Shown: positions 16,117 through 27,600 of the stretch, in pieces
Layout: every line of letters starts with the position of its first letter
How positions within the stretch are numbered: position 1 is the stretch's first letter
From: Sphingomonadales bacterium
GTDB lineage: Bacteria; Pseudomonadota; Alphaproteobacteria; Sphingomonadales; Sphingomonadaceae
Assembly (NCBI GenBank): GCA_025356275.1
Contig: JANXUK010000132.1
Coordinates: 1-64,000 of the forward strand
Length of the DNA: 64,000 bases
Direction: 5' to 3'
Translations under genes and position numbers: made by a program
The notes under the pieces: model-generated
Seen by the model: only the letters and a program-made list of their open reading frames with translations
Databases searched by the model: none
What the model was told of the DNA's origin: nothing

Positions 16117-16757
16117 GTATCGGAAGCGTGGGGTTTCCGGCGCGATTCATTGCGTTTGAGGGCGGCGAGGGTGCTGGCAAATCGACCCAGGCGCGGCGTC
16201 TGGTCGCGGCGCTGGCCGCGCGCGGTATCCCGGCGGTGCTGACCCGCGAGCCGGGGGGCACGCCGGGCGCCGAGGCCATCCGCGCGCTGGTTCTGGGCGG
16301 TGAGGGGGAAGGCTGGGGCGCCCGCGCCGAAGCTCTGCTGTTCGCCGCCGCGCGCGCCGATCATGTCGAGCGGCTGATCCGCCCGGCGCTGGCCGCCGGA
16401 ACGTGGGTGGTGTGCGACCGCTTCGTCGATTCGAGTCGCGCCTATCAGGGCGGCGGCGGTGGGCTGGACGATGCCGATATTTTGGCGCTTCACCGCATCG
16501 GCAGCGAGGGCTTGCTGCCCGACCGGACGTTGTTGATCGAGATTGCCCCGGAAATCGCGGCGCAGCGGCTGATTTTACGCGATGCCGGAGTGGATGACCG
16601 CATTGGCGGACGCGCCGCACCCTATCATGCACGCGTCGCGGCGGGTTTTGCGCGTCTGGCCGAAGCAGAGCCGTCGCGCTTTGCCCGGATCGACGGCAAT
16701 GGCAGCACCGATACGACCCACTCGGCGATCCTGGCCGCGCTGGGCGAATGGTTGTGA
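16113..16757 (+). CDS. tmk: Thymidylate kinase
   Basis: Phosphorylates dTMP to dTDP. The 214-residue protein carries the P-loop GGEGAGKST near the N-terminus and the DR motif in CDRFVDSSRAYQG. The GTG start overlaps the carboxypeptidase stop by 4 nt, and the end overlaps holB by 10 nt. This tight dac-tmk-holB-metG-tatD arrangement is familiar in alphaproteobacteria. Confidence 0.94.
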   Translation: MSIGSVGFPARFIAFEGGEGAGKSTQARRLVAALAARGIPAVLTREPGGTPGAEAIRALVLGGEGEGWGARAEALLFAAARADHVERLIRPALAAGTWVVCDRFVDSSRAYQGGGGGLDDADILALHRIGSEGLLPDRTLLIEIAPEIAAQRLILRDAGVDDRIGGRAAPYHARVAAGFARLAEAEPSRFARIDGNGSTDTTHSAILAALGEWL

Positions 16758-17713
16758 GCGCGTTGTGCGGTCACGAGACGGCGTGGCACGAATGGCGCGC
16801 CGCTGTGGCATCGACGCGGATGCACCATGCGTGGATCCTCGCCGGGCCGATGGGCATCGGCAAGGGGCTATTCGCGCGCGCCGCTGCTGCCGCGCTGGTC
16901 GCCGAGCCGGGGGTACATCAACCGCCTTGGGCATCGCACCCCGATATCCTGATCCCCGAACATCCGCCCGAAAACAAGGAAGAGGTCAAAAAGCGCGCGG
17001 CGGGGGCCGAATTCACCCGCAAACGTTCCATCCCCATCGACGAAATTCGCCGGATGCAGCTGCGGCTGAACACACGGCCGACGCTGGGCAGCCGGCGCGT
17101 GGTGATTATCGATCCGGCCGACGATCTGGAGAAAAGCGCGGTCAATGCCTTGCTGAAGAGCCTTGAGGAGCCGCCGGTCGGAACGCATTTTCTGCTGATC
17201 GCGCATCGCCCAGGGCAGCTGCTGCCGACGATCCGCTCGCGCTGCCGGGTGCTGCGCTTTGCCGCGCTTGGCCCCGCCGAGATCGAGGCGATCCTCCGCG
17301 AGGAAGCACCCGAAGCCGATGCCGCGGCGCGCGAAGCGGCGATTGCAGCGGCGCGGGGATCGCCGGGGGCGGCGCTGGGCTTTATTGGCGAGCGGCTGGG
17401 CGAGATATATGGCCTGATGCGCCGCATCGTGGCCGAGGGCGATGCCTCGCTGGCGCTGCGCGGCGCGCTGGCGGCTGGATTGGGCGCGAAGCCGCCGCGG
17501 GCGCGGCTGGCGGCGACGATCGAGCTGGCGCGCGCGGTGCTTGCCGATCAACTGGCGGGTGCGGACGCCGCGAGGGCGGCGCGCTTGATCGCGGCCCATG
17601 GCGAGCTGGTCACGCTGGCCGCGCAGGCGCCGACGTATAATTTCGACGCGGCGCTGCTGGCGTCGAAAATTGGCGGCTTGCTGGCATCGGCGACGCTGCC
17701 TAGAGCAGCCTGA
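16748..17713 (+). CDS. holB: DNA polymerase III subunit delta'
   Basis: Clamp-loader subunit of 321 residues. It has an AAA+ fold with a modified P-loop GPMGIGKG, the conserved NALLKSLEEPP segment, and a sensor/arginine-finger region with TIRSRCR. It begins inside tmk and is followed after 27 nt by metG. The zinc-binding cysteines of some delta' subunits are not evident. Confidence 0.9.
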   Translation: MVVSALCGHETAWHEWRAAVASTRMHHAWILAGPMGIGKGLFARAAAAALVAEPGVHQPPWASHPDILIPEHPPENKEEVKKRAAGAEFTRKRSIPIDEIRRMQLRLNTRPTLGSRRVVIIDPADDLEKSAVNALLKSLEEPPVGTHFLLIAHRPGQLLPTIRSRCRVLRFAALGPAEIEAILREEAPEADAAAREAAIAAARGSPGAALGFIGERLGEIYGLMRRIVAEGDASLALRGALAAGLGAKPPRARLAATIELARAVLADQLAGADAARAARLIAAHGELVTLAAQAPTYNFDAALLASKIGGLLASATLPRAA

Positions 17714-17740
17714 GACCCTCGACGAAAGCCGACGCGACGC

Positions 17741-19300
17741 ATGGCCGAACCCTATTACATCACCACTGCTATCGCCTATCCAAACGGGCGGCCGCATATC
17801 GGCCACGCTTATGAAGCGATCGCCGCCGATGCCATCGCGCGGTTTCAGCGGATGATGGGCCGCGACGTGCGGCTGGTTACAGGCACCGATGAGCATGGTT
17901 TGAAGATGGCGCAAACGGCGCGCGGTGCGGGGCGCGATACGCTGGAATTTGCGACAGAAATGTCAACTTATTTCCGTGATATGTGCGACAAGCTTGATGT
18001 GAAATATGATGCATTTCACCGCACCACCGAAACGCAGCATAAGGCGGCCAGCAGCGCCTTGTGGCAGGCGATGGCCGCCTCGGATGACCTCTATCTCAGC
18101 CGCTATGAAGGCTGGTATTCGGTGCGCGACGAGGCGTTTTATGATGCCAGCGAGCTGATCGGGGAGGGGGAGGCACGCCTCTCACCCCAGGGCACGCCGG
18201 TGGAGTGGACGGTCGAGGAAAGCTGGTTCTTCCGCCTGTCGAAATATCGCGACTGGCTGATCGAACTGAACGAGAAACCCGGCTTCCTGGAGCCCGAGAG
18301 CCGACGCAACGAGGTGTTGGGTTTCCTAAAGGGCGAATTGCGCGATCTATCGGTCTCCCGCACCAGCTTTGACTGGGGCGTGCCGGTGCCGGGCAGCGAC
18401 GGCCATGTGATGTATGTGTGGGTCGACGCGCTGTGTACCTATCTGACCGGGGTGGGCTACCCGGCAGCGGAGGGCGATTTCGCGCGGTTCTGGCCCGCCG
18501 ACCTGCATCTAATCGGCAAGGATATCGTGCGGTTTCACGCGGTTTACTGGCCGGCGATGCTGAAATCGGCGGGGCTGGCGATGCCGCGCAAGATCTTTGG
18601 CCACGGCTTCGTGCTGGCGCGCGATGGCACCAAGATGGGCAAATCGGCAGGTAATGCCGCCGATCCGCTGGCGCTGGCCGAGGTGTATGGGGTTGATGCA
18701 TTGCGCTATTTCCTGCTGCGCGAGGTGAGTTTCGGGCAGGATGGAACCTATTCGGCGGAGGCGATCGTAACGCGGTACAATGCCGAACTGGCCAACAGTT
18801 TCGGCAATCTGGCGCAGCGGGTGCTGAGCCTGATCTTCAAGAATTTGGGGGGCAAGTTGCCGCCGATCCACGGCCACAAGGCTGAGGACGAGCAATTACT
18901 CGCCACCGTCGGCGCCATGGTGGCCGAAAAGCTGCCTGCCAGCATAGGCGATCTGGCCCTGCATCAGGCGTTGGAGCACTGGATGCAGGCGGTGTTTGCT
19001 TGCAACGCCTATGTCGATACGCAGGCGCCCTGGGCGCTGAGCAAGACCGATGTGGCACGGATGGAGACGGTGCTGGCGACGCTGTATATCTGTATTGCGC
19101 AATTGGCGGTGGCCATCGCACCGGTCATTCCGGGGAGCGCCGCGCGGCTGCTCAATGCGATGGGCGTGCCAGAGGATCGGCGCGGCTTCACCGCGATTGG
19201 CGGCCATTGGTATTCGCCATTGGCGGAATCGCAATATCGGCTGACCGCGCCGACGCCGCTGTTTCCCCGGCTCGACATGCCGGTAGCCGAGCCCGTCTGA
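17741..19300 (+). CDS. metG: Methionyl-tRNA synthetase
   Basis: Class I synthetase of 519 residues. The HIGH motif is in AYPNGRPHIGHAYE near residue 15-25, and KMSKS appears as KMGKS. It ends without the C-terminal tRNA-binding (EMAP-like) domain found in longer MetG proteins, as is usual for alphaproteobacteria. The stop overlaps the tatD start by one base. Confidence 0.96.
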   Translation: MAEPYYITTAIAYPNGRPHIGHAYEAIAADAIARFQRMMGRDVRLVTGTDEHGLKMAQTARGAGRDTLEFATEMSTYFRDMCDKLDVKYDAFHRTTETQHKAASSALWQAMAASDDLYLSRYEGWYSVRDEAFYDASELIGEGEARLSPQGTPVEWTVEESWFFRLSKYRDWLIELNEKPGFLEPESRRNEVLGFLKGELRDLSVSRTSFDWGVPVPGSDGHVMYVWVDALCTYLTGVGYPAAEGDFARFWPADLHLIGKDIVRFHAVYWPAMLKSAGLAMPRKIFGHGFVLARDGTKMGKSAGNAADPLALAEVYGVDALRYFLLREVSFGQDGTYSAEAIVTRYNAELANSFGNLAQRVLSLIFKNLGGKLPPIHGHKAEDEQLLATVGAMVAEKLPASIGDLALHQALEHWMQAVFACNAYVDTQAPWALSKTDVARMETVLATLYICIAQLAVAIAPVIPGSAARLLNAMGVPEDRRGFTAIGGHWYSPLAESQYRLTAPTPLFPRLDMPVAEPV

Positions 19301-20091
19301 TGTTCATCGATTCGCACTGTCACCTCAATTATAAGGGCGTGGTCGAGGATCAGGCCGCCGTCCTCGTGCGTGCGCGACAGGCTGGGATCGACGGGTTTCT
19401 CAACATTTCGACCCGCCGCTCCGAATGGGACGCGGTGATCGCCACCGCCATGCGCGAGCCCGATGTCTGGGCCAGTGTCGGCATCCACCCGCATGAGGCC
19501 GACGGGCATGCCGAACTAGCCGGGCCGGCGGGCGAAGCGGTCTTGGTCGCCGCCGCCGCGCATCCGAAAGTGATCGCCATCGGCGAAAGCGGGCTCGATT
19601 ACTTCTATGACCATTCGGACCGTGCAATGCAGCGCGCGCTATTTCGAACCCATATCGCGGCGGCTCGCACGACCGCGCTGCCGCTGATCATCCACACCCG
19701 CGAGGCCGAGGCCGATACTCTGGCGATCCTGCGCGATGAGCTGGCAAGGGGCGCGTTCCCGGCGCTGATCCACTGCTTCACCGCGACGGCGGATTTCGCG
19801 CAAAAGGTGCTTGACCTGGGGTTGACGATTTCACTGTCGGGGATTGTAACCTTCAAGAATTCCAAAGACTTGCAGGCGATAGCCGCGATCATACCTGAGC
19901 ATCGGTTACTGGTCGAAACCGATTCGCCGTTTCTGGCGCCGATCCCGCACCGCGGCCGCCCGTGCGAGCCGGCCTACACCGCCGACACTGCCCGGTTTGT
20001 CGCGGATTTGCGCGGGGTGACGCCCGAGGCTCTGGGCGCCAGCACCAGTGCCAATTTCTTCCGCCTGTTCGCCAAGGCGGCAGCGCGATGA
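19300..20091 (+). CDS. TatD-family metal-dependent hydrolase/DNase
   Basis: A 263-residue TIM-barrel hydrolase. Metal ligands are seen in the N-terminal DSHCHL, in ESGLDYFYD, in LIIHTREAEAD, in ALIHCFT, and in the C-terminal ETDSPFLAP. TatD homologues act as 3'-5' exonucleases and may also act on D-aminoacyl-tRNA. It lies between metG (1-nt overlap) and an MBL-fold gene (4-nt overlap). Confidence 0.92.
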   Translation: MFIDSHCHLNYKGVVEDQAAVLVRARQAGIDGFLNISTRRSEWDAVIATAMREPDVWASVGIHPHEADGHAELAGPAGEAVLVAAAAHPKVIAIGESGLDYFYDHSDRAMQRALFRTHIAAARTTALPLIIHTREAEADTLAILRDELARGAFPALIHCFTATADFAQKVLDLGLTISLSGIVTFKNSKDLQAIAAIIPEHRLLVETDSPFLAPIPHRGRPCEPAYTADTARFVADLRGVTPEALGASTSANFFRLFAKAAAR

Positions 20092-20867
20092 AGCTGATCA
20101 TGCTCGGCTCCGGCACTTCTACCGGCGTGCCGCGCATCGGCGGGCCGGATGGCGAGGATTGGGGCGAATGCGACCCGACGGAGCCGCGCAACCGGCGCAG
20201 TCGGGTGTCCATCATTGTGGAGAATGATGCCGGCACGCGGCTGTTGATCGACACCTCCACCGATCTGCGCGCGCAGTTGCTTGCCAACAAGATCGGGCGG
20301 ATTGATGCGGTGTTCTGGACGCATGACCACGCCGACCATTGCCACGGCATCGATGATCTGCGCCCGCTACGCTATGGCCGCGCCGGGCCGATCCCCGGCT
20401 ATGCCGCCGATGAGACGGTGCGGCGGCTGCGCCAGCGGTTCGGCTATGTGTTTGCCGGGCAATTCGGCTATCCTACAATCGTGGCGCTGGATACGCTCGA
20501 CCGGCTGCGGATGTGTCAGGGGTTCGGCGTGGGCGCGGTGCAGATGCCGCACGGGCCGGCGCAGTCGACGGGGTTCAAATTTGATTGTGACGGCAAATCA
20601 ATTGGATATGCCACAGACTTCAGCGAAATTACCGATGGCATGGTCGCGCTGTTTCACGGCATTGACCTGTTGGTAGTGGATTGCCTGCGCCGCGATCCGC
20701 ATCCGACGCATGCGCATCTGGACATGTCGCTGGAGCTGGCAGCGCGTACCGGCGCCCGGCGCTGTGTGCTGACCCATCTTGACAAGAGCATGGACTACGC
20801 CGCGCTTGGCCTTGATCTGCCGGCGGGGGTGCTGGTCGGCTATGACGGGATGGAGCTGACGGCATGA
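20088..20867 (+). CDS. MBL-fold metallohydrolase, PhnP-like
   Basis: A 259-residue metallo-beta-lactamase-fold phosphodiesterase. The zinc motif is THDHADHCHG, with further ligands in MPHG, ATDFSE and LTHLDKSMDY, as in PhnP and related cyclic phosphodiesterases. There are no phosphonate genes here, so the role is probably general. ATGA overlaps link it to tatD and to the following small membrane protein. Confidence 0.85.
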   Translation: MKLIMLGSGTSTGVPRIGGPDGEDWGECDPTEPRNRRSRVSIIVENDAGTRLLIDTSTDLRAQLLANKIGRIDAVFWTHDHADHCHGIDDLRPLRYGRAGPIPGYAADETVRRLRQRFGYVFAGQFGYPTIVALDTLDRLRMCQGFGVGAVQMPHGPAQSTGFKFDCDGKSIGYATDFSEITDGMVALFHGIDLLVVDCLRRDPHPTHAHLDMSLELAARTGARRCVLTHLDKSMDYAALGLDLPAGVLVGYDGMELTA

Positions 20868-21034
20868 GCAGTATGGCATGGGTAGCGATTGCGACGGCGA
20901 CCATGTCGCTGGTGCTGGTGTCGGGCCGCGTGCGATCACTGCGGTTACCGACGAAACGTCTGATGGCGATGGCGGCGATTTGGGTTTTGATCTTTGGTCT
21001 GGTCGTGTGGTTTGCGGCGCATGTTGGGCGCTGA
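20864..21034 (+). CDS. Small two-helix membrane protein, 56 residues
   Basis: An ORF starting MSSMAWVAIATATMSLVLVSG with an ATGA overlap to the preceding MBL-fold gene. Two hydrophobic segments (residues 4-20 and about 34-52) flank a basic stretch RVRSLRLPTKR, giving a likely helical hairpin in the inner membrane. The stop-start overlap and amphipathic pattern support it. Family and function are not recognised. It closes the dac-tmk-holB-metG-tatD run. Confidence 0.65.
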   Translation: MSSMAWVAIATATMSLVLVSGRVRSLRLPTKRLMAMAAIWVLIFGLVVWFAAHVGR

Positions 21035-21097
21035 ACGGGCTGCGAGGCGTCGCTCGGTCGCTCTATTATTTAACATAATAAATATTATCAATCTACC

Positions 21098-21895
21098 ATG
21101 ACCGTGGATGTCCAAGACCCCACCGCCCGCCTGCTCGCGATCATGGCACGATTGCGCGACCCGCGCCGTGGCTGCGAATGGGACCGCGCGCAGACTTTCG
21201 CCACCATCGCGCCTTACACCATCGAGGAAGCCTATGAGGTCGCCGATGCCGTTGCGCGCGATGACCACGCCGCGCTGCGCGATGAATTGGGCGACCTGCT
21301 GTTCCAGGTGGTGTTCCACGCGCGGATGGCCGAGGAAGCCGGCCTGTTCGCCTATCCCGACGTCGCCACCGCCATCGCCGACAAGATGGAGGCGCGCCAT
21401 CCGCATATCTTTGGCGCCGCAAACGCTACCGCCGGCCCGACCGACGCGGCCAATTGGGAGGCGCTAAAGGCTGCCGAGCGCGCCGCTCAGGGTCAGACCA
21501 GCGCGATGGATGGCGTCGCAATGGCCTTGCCGGCGCTGATGCGTGCCGAAAAGCTGCAAAAGCGCGCTGCGCGGGTTGGCTTCGATTGGCCCGATACCGG
21601 CGGGCCCGCCACCAAGCTGGCCGAGGAAATCGCCGAGCTGGCGGCGACCACCACCGCCGCCGAGCGGCTTGATGAGGCTGGCGACGTACTGTTCGCGGCG
21701 GTCAATCTGGTGCGCGCCCATGGCATCGCGCCCGAGGACGCCTTGCGCGCTGGCAACGCCAAGTTCGAGCGTCGTTTCCGCACGATGGAGGCGATGGCGG
21801 GCGAGGACTTCCCCCGGCTCGGCCTCAATGCGCAGGAGGCGCTGTGGCAGCGCGCCAAGGCCACCGAGCGGTCAGAGCCGGACGAAGCGCCCTAA
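21098..21895 (+). CDS. mazG: Nucleoside triphosphate pyrophosphohydrolase
   Basis: House-cleaning all-alpha NTP pyrophosphohydrolase of 265 residues with two MazG repeats. The metal site is visible in EEAYEVADA and DELGDLLFQVVFH of the first repeat, and related sequence recurs in LAEEIAEL and DEAGDVLFAAVN. The upstream 63 bp contain an AT-rich stretch (TATTATTTAACATAATAAATATTA-like) and no clear ribosome-binding site. The 3' end overlaps convergent hflX by 24 nt. Confidence 0.93.
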   Translation: MTVDVQDPTARLLAIMARLRDPRRGCEWDRAQTFATIAPYTIEEAYEVADAVARDDHAALRDELGDLLFQVVFHARMAEEAGLFAYPDVATAIADKMEARHPHIFGAANATAGPTDAANWEALKAAERAAQGQTSAMDGVAMALPALMRAEKLQKRAARVGFDWPDTGGPATKLAEEIAELAATTTAAERLDEAGDVLFAAVNLVRAHGIAPEDALRAGNAKFERRFRTMEAMAGEDFPRLGLNAQEALWQRAKATERSEPDEAP

Positions 21896-23233
21896 TTCAC
21901 GCGCCGTCAGCCGCACCGCCAGTTGCCGCTGCGGCGGATGATCGGCGTCCTCGGCCACCGGCAGATCGCTCAGGACCTCGCCATGCGCGTGCAGCCAGGC
22001 GATGCGCTGCCCCTCGCCGGCGCCCAGCGTGAAATGATGCTCACGCGCGTCGCCGGTCAGCATCCGCCCGGCCAGCGCCAGCAGATCGCCGCAGCCTTCA
22101 CCGGTCAGCGCCGAAACCATCGCCACCGGCGGCGCGTCCTCGCCGCCACTTTGCGTCTGCCGCGCGAGATCAGCGGCGCGTTCCGGGTCCAGCAGGTCGC
22201 TTTTGTTCCAAACCTCGATGATTGGCGGGCCCGGTTCCCCCTCCTCCCCAGTCAGCCCGAGATCGGCCAGAACGCCCAGCACCTGCGTCTTTTGCGCCGC
22301 GCTGTCCGGCCCGGCAATATCGCGGACATGCAGGATGACATCGGCGGCAGTCACCTCCTCCAGCGTAGCGCGGAATGCTGCGACCAACTGCATTGGGAGG
22401 TCGGAGATGAAGCCCACCGTGTCCGACAGGACCGCCTTGTCCACCCCCGGCAGGCGGATCGCGCGCATCGTCGGGTCCAGCGTCGCGAACAGCATATCCT
22501 GCGCCATCACATCGGCGCCGGTCAGCCGGTTGAACAGCGTGGATTTTCCGGCATTGGTATAGCCGACCAGCGCCAGCACCGGCCACGGCGCCTTGCCGCG
22601 CCGCTCCCGGTGGAGGCCGCGCGTGCGCCGCACCTGCTCCAGCGCGCGGCGGATGCGCGCCATGCGGTCCCGGATCAGGCGGCGGTCGGCCTCGATCTGC
22701 GTCTCGCCCGGGCCGCCGAGGAAGCCGAAACCGCCGCGCTGCCGCTCCAGATGGGTCCAGCTGCGCACCAGCCGCCCCGCCTGATAATCGAGATGCGCCA
22801 GCTCGACCTGCAACCGCCCCTCCGCCGTCGCGGCACGTTCGCCAAAGATTTCGAGGATCAGCCCGGTGCGGTCGATCACCTTGCGCTTGAGCTTGTCCTC
22901 AAGATTACGCTGTTGCACCGCAGACAGCGCGCCATCGACGATGATCAGCTCGGCCTCGCCCTGCGTCGCGGCGATGGCGATATTGGCGATCTGGCCCTCC
23001 CCGAACAGCGTGCCGGGGCGCACTTCGCGGATCGGCAGCAGGAAGGCATCGGCCACGATGATGCCAATGGCGAGCGCCAAACCGCGCGCCTCCTCAAGCC
23101 GGGCCTCCCCGGCGCTGGCGCTGGCCTTGCCCCGGATCTCAGGGCACACCACCAGCGCCCGGACACCCCGGCTGACCTCGCCAGCAAGATCGTCTTGTGT
23201 GCTCAGGCGGCCGAATCCTCGTCGCCATCCCAA
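21872..23233 (-). CDS. hflX: Ribosome-associated GTPase HflX
   Basis: GTPase that splits stalled ribosomes. The 453-residue protein has the HflX N-terminal domain (including GKGQ-like [10 protein letters not shown]), a coiled coil carrying [18 protein letters not shown]1 GYTNAGKST, the G3 segment DTVGFI and G4 NKSD. The ATG at 23233 overlaps hfq by 31 nt and is preceded by GGTGAGG. The hfq-hflX order is ancestral in proteobacteria. Confidence 0.94.
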   Translation of the reverse strand: MGWRRGFGRLSTQDDLAGEVSRGVRALVVCPEIRGKASASAGEARLEEARGLALAIGIIVADAFLLPIREVRPGTLFGEGQIANIAIAATQGEAELIIVDGALSAVQQRNLEDKLKRKVIDRTGLILEIFGERAATAEGRLQVELAHLDYQAGRLVRSWTHLERQRGGFGFLGGPGETQIEADRRLIRDRMARIRRALEQVRRTRGLHRERRGKAPWPVLALVGYTNAGKSTLFNRLTGADVMAQDMLFATLDPTMRAIRLPGVDKAVLSDTVGFISDLPMQLVAAFRATLEEVTAADVILHVRDIAGPDSAAQKTQVLGVLADLGLTGEEGEPGPPIIEVWNKSDLLDPERAADLARQTQSGGEDAPPVAMVSALTGEGCGDLLALAGRMLTGDAREHHFTLGAGEGQRIAWLHAHGEVLSDLPVAEDADHPPQRQLAVRLTARELGRFVRL

Positions 23234-23850
23234 TCCTCACCAGTCAGATCGACCGGGGTGACGGGCTGGATCGTCGACAGCGCGTGCTTATAGGCCAGTT
23301 GGACGTAGCCATCGCGCTCCAGCATCATGCAGAACAGGTCATAGGCCGCGATTCGCCCTTGCAGCATCACGCCATTGACCAGGAACATCGTCACCTGCAC
23401 CCCGGCATTGCGGGTGCTGGCCAGGAACACGTCCTGCAGCAGGCGAACCTTTTTGTTGCCCTCGGCGGCGGCGGTGAACTGGGTCGAATCGATCGGCAAG
23501 CTGGGCATGATGGTCGAAACCGCATGCTTGTAGACCAGCTGAGACTGGCCATCGCGGCGCAACAGGATCGAGAAATTGTCAAACCAGGTGACAATACCCT
23601 GCAATTTCACACCCTTGACCAGAAACACCGTGACCGGGACCTTGTGCTTGCGCAAGAGGTTGAGGAATTGGTCCTGAAGGTTCTGACCCTTGCCGGTGAC
23701 GGTTGCGGTGCTCGGCACGGGCTTCAACGGCTCTGGCTTGGTGGCCTTGGGCGGCTTGGCCTCGGCGGCTGTTTGTATGGCTGAGGGCTCAGGCACTTCA
23801 ACGGCGGCCGATTTGGCGCGTGGGCGTGCGGTAAGGGTGTTGCCGGTCAT
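23203..23850 (-). CDS. hfq: RNA chaperone Hfq with two tandem Sm domains
   Basis: sRNA/mRNA chaperone, here 215 residues instead of the usual ~80-100. After an Ala/Pro/Lys-rich N-terminus (1-54) come two complete Hfq folds: about 57-117 with [12 protein letters not shown] and [10 protein letters not shown], and about 137-197 with [13 protein letters not shown] and [10 protein letters not shown]. Both keep the Sm2 YKHA-ST motif; an acidic tail ends the protein. The ATG at 23850 has AGGAG 10 nt upstream. Three chains would make a six-domain ring. The domains differ at many positions, so their RNA-binding faces may be specialised. Confidence 0.93.
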   Translation of the reverse strand: MTGNTLTARPRAKSAAVEVPEPSAIQTAAEAKPPKATKPEPLKPVPSTATVTGKGQNLQDQFLNLLRKHKVPVTVFLVKGVKLQGIVTWFDNFSILLRRDGQSQLVYKHAVSTIMPSLPIDSTQFTAAAEGNKKVRLLQDVFLASTRNAGVQVTMFLVNGVMLQGRIAAYDLFCMMLERDGYVQLAYKHALSTIQPVTPVDLTGEDWDGDEDSAA

Positions 23851-23973
23851 TATATGCTCCTGTTTTTGGTGGCCGCTTATGCGGTCCACATTCTGGCCGG
23901 GGCTGCCCCCAACCGATGTCGCAACCTATACTGGTTAGCAGTTGCAGCGTAAATCACAAAAGGAGTCTCAGAA

Positions 23974-25362
<1,389 letters not shown>

Positions 25363-25374
25363 AGTGGTTCCTTA

Positions 25375-27600
25375 TTACTCGGCGGCTTCGGAGGCTTCGG
25401 CGCGCGATGCACCGAGGGGGTCGCTGGCAAAGCCCATGGTGACGGCGGTGCCTCCACCCTCGACGGTGGCAAAGCTCATTTCGCCGCCGTGCTCTTCGAC
25501 GATTTTCTTGACGATGGCGAGGCCGAGCCCGGTGCCCTTGTCGCGGGTGGTGACATAGGGCTCGGTGATCCGCTCCCGCTCGCTGGGCAGGCCGATGCCA
25601 TTGTCGGTAATGACGACCGCGACGCCATGCTCACGTTGACACATAGTGACTGCCACCCGGCCCCGATAATCGAGTTCGGAAATTTTTAGCTTGCTGTCAA
25701 TTGCTTCCGTCGCGTTCTTCAGAACATTTGTCATTGCCTGCCCGAACTGATGCCGGTCGCAGGCGATGTGTTCGATCGCGGGATCGGCGGTGAAGGCGAA
25801 AGCGATATCGCTGCGGGCGACTTCTTGCAGGAACAGCGCCTGCCGCGCCAGATCGACCGGGTCCTCATTGCGGAACACCGGCTTGGGCAGCCGCGCGAAG
25901 GATGAGAATTCATCGACCATCTTGCGCAGGTCGCCGACCTGACGGATGATCGTCTGGGTCAGTTCGGCGAACAATTCTGGGTCGGTGGTGATCTGCTTGC
26001 CATAGCGGCGGCTGAGCCGCTCGGTCGCCAGCTGGATCGGGGTCAGCGGGTTCTTGATCTCGTGCGCGATCCGCCGCGCGACATCGGACCATGCCGCCTG
26101 CCGCTGATCGATCAACTGGCGCGTGATATCCTCGAAGGTGATCACATGCCCGCCGCGCCCGCGCGTGATTTTGACCGCCAGCGTCAGCATTTCGCCCGAT
26201 TTGTCATGTTGGATCAATCCATTGGCCGTTCCGGCGGCCACCATCGTGGCCAGCTGGGGCGCGATGGCCGCCAGCGGCTCCCCGATCGGCGCCGCGTCGG
26301 CATGGGCCAGCAGCTTTTGCGCCGAGGAATTGATCAGCGCCACCACCCCGTCCTTATCGAGCGAGATGATCCCGGCAGTCACCGATTCGAGCACCGCCTC
26401 GATAAAGCTGCGCCGCTCCTCCATCTGCTGATTGGCGTTAACCAGCGCGGTGGTCTGGCCCTCGATCTGTGCGGTCATGCGGTTGAAGGCACGGTTGAGC
26501 AGCCCGATCTCGTCCGCCCCGGTACGCCCCGCCACGCGCAGTTCGTAATTGCCGCTGCCGACCCGCCGCGCCGCATCGACCAGCTCATACAAAGGCTCCA
26601 CCTGCCGGTCGGCAAAGCGCAACGCGAACCACACCGAGACCCCCACCAGCGTCAGCGACAGCACAAACAGCGCCACGTTGAACCGCAATTGGAGGAGCCG
26701 CGCGCGTTGCGTCAGCACCTGATAGGCGCGGGTGATATTCTCGGCCCGGCGCCCCTGCGCGATGGCCAGCAGATCGGAGGTGCGCGCCGCATAGAGATAC
26801 ACACCCGCGCGGCGGTCGATCGCGGTGATCGCTTCGATACGGTCGGCCTGGGCGTTGATGATGATCGGCTCTCCGGCGTCGATGCGGCGCAATTCGGGCA
26901 GCGTCACCCGCAGCTTGCCGCCGCCATTCGACGCCTCGACAAAAGCCAGCGTACGGAGCAAGCCATCGTTTCCCTTTTTCAGGATCGCGACATCGTCGAA
27001 GTTGCGGCGCAGCACCTCATCCTTGACCCCGGCGCGAAATTGCAGGCTGGCAATGGGGATCCGGCTCAACGCATCGTCGAGATCATAGGCCATGGCCACC
27101 GCGTTTTCCGAGACATCGCGCTGGGTCTGTTCATAATAGCCCCGCGCCAGCTTGTTGGCATTCTCCAGCAGGCCTCGCGAACTGTCCGAAAACCAGAATT
27201 CAACGCCCGACTGGAACAGCCATGAGGCGAAAATCACCACCAGCAGGGTCGGCACCGCCGCGATCAGCGAGAACAGGAACACCAGCTGGACATGCAGCCG
27301 GCCCTTGCCACCAAACCGGTGTGCCGCGCGGCGCAGCGCCATCCGCCGGCCGAGCAGCATCAGGATCGCCATCGCCGGGACCAGAGTACCGATCAACAGC
27401 GACGCGGTGAGACCCGAGGGCAGCAGGCCCTTCCCTGCCTGATTGCTCAGCGCCGCCCAGGTGGTGAGCGTGGCGCTGAAGAAGGCGATAACCGCCGCCA
27501 CCTCGATAATCGGGAACAGCTTGGCACGCCGCGCCAACACCTGCGCCCGGCGCCACCAGCGCGGCCAGCGCCGGATATGGATGGAGGGAATGCGAAGCAT
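25375..27600 (-). CDS. ntrY: Sensor histidine kinase NtrY
   Basis: A membrane histidine kinase of 741 residues. Several hydrophobic segments at about 30-115 and a second near 300 flank a periplasmic sensor; HAMP follows, then PAS (SVTAGIISLDKDG), HisKA with the phospho-histidine in RRIAHEIKNPLTPIQL, and HATPase with VITDNGIGLP and GTGLGLAIVKKI. With NtrX it responds to nitrogen or redox state in other alphaproteobacteria. A 175-bp gap separates it from ntrC, so it may have its own promoter. Confidence 0.93.
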   Translation of the reverse strand: MLRIPSIHIRRWPRWWRRAQVLARRAKLFPIIEVAAVIAFFSATLTTWAALSNQAGKGLLPSGLTASLLIGTLVPAMAILMLLGRRMALRRAAHRFGGKGRLHVQLVFLFSLIAAVPTLLVVIFASWLFQSGVEFWFSDSSRGLLENANKLARGYYEQTQRDVSENAVAMAYDLDDALSRIPIASLQFRAGVKDEVLRRNFDDVAILKKGNDGLLRTLAFVEASNGGGKLRVTLPELRRIDAGEPIIINAQADRIEAITAIDRRAGVYLYAARTSDLLAIAQGRRAENITRAYQVLTQRARLLQLRFNVALFVLSLTLVGVSVWFALRFADRQVEPLYELVDAARRVGSGNYELRVAGRTGADEIGLLNRAFNRMTAQIEGQTTALVNANQQMEERRSFIEAVLESVTAGIISLDKDGVVALINSSAQKLLAHADAAPIGEPLAAIAPQLATMVAAGTANGLIQHDKSGEMLTLAVKITRGRGGHVITFEDITRQLIDQRQAAWSDVARRIAHEIKNPLTPIQLATERLSRRYGKQITTDPELFAELTQTIIRQVGDLRKMVDEFSSFARLPKPVFRNEDPVDLARQALFLQEVARSDIAFAFTADPAIEHIACDRHQFGQAMTNVLKNATEAIDSKLKISELDYRGRVAVTMCQREHGVAVVITDNGIGLPSERERITEPYVTTRDKGTGLGLAIVKKIVEEHGGEMSFATVEGGGTAVTMGFASDPLGASRAEASEAAE

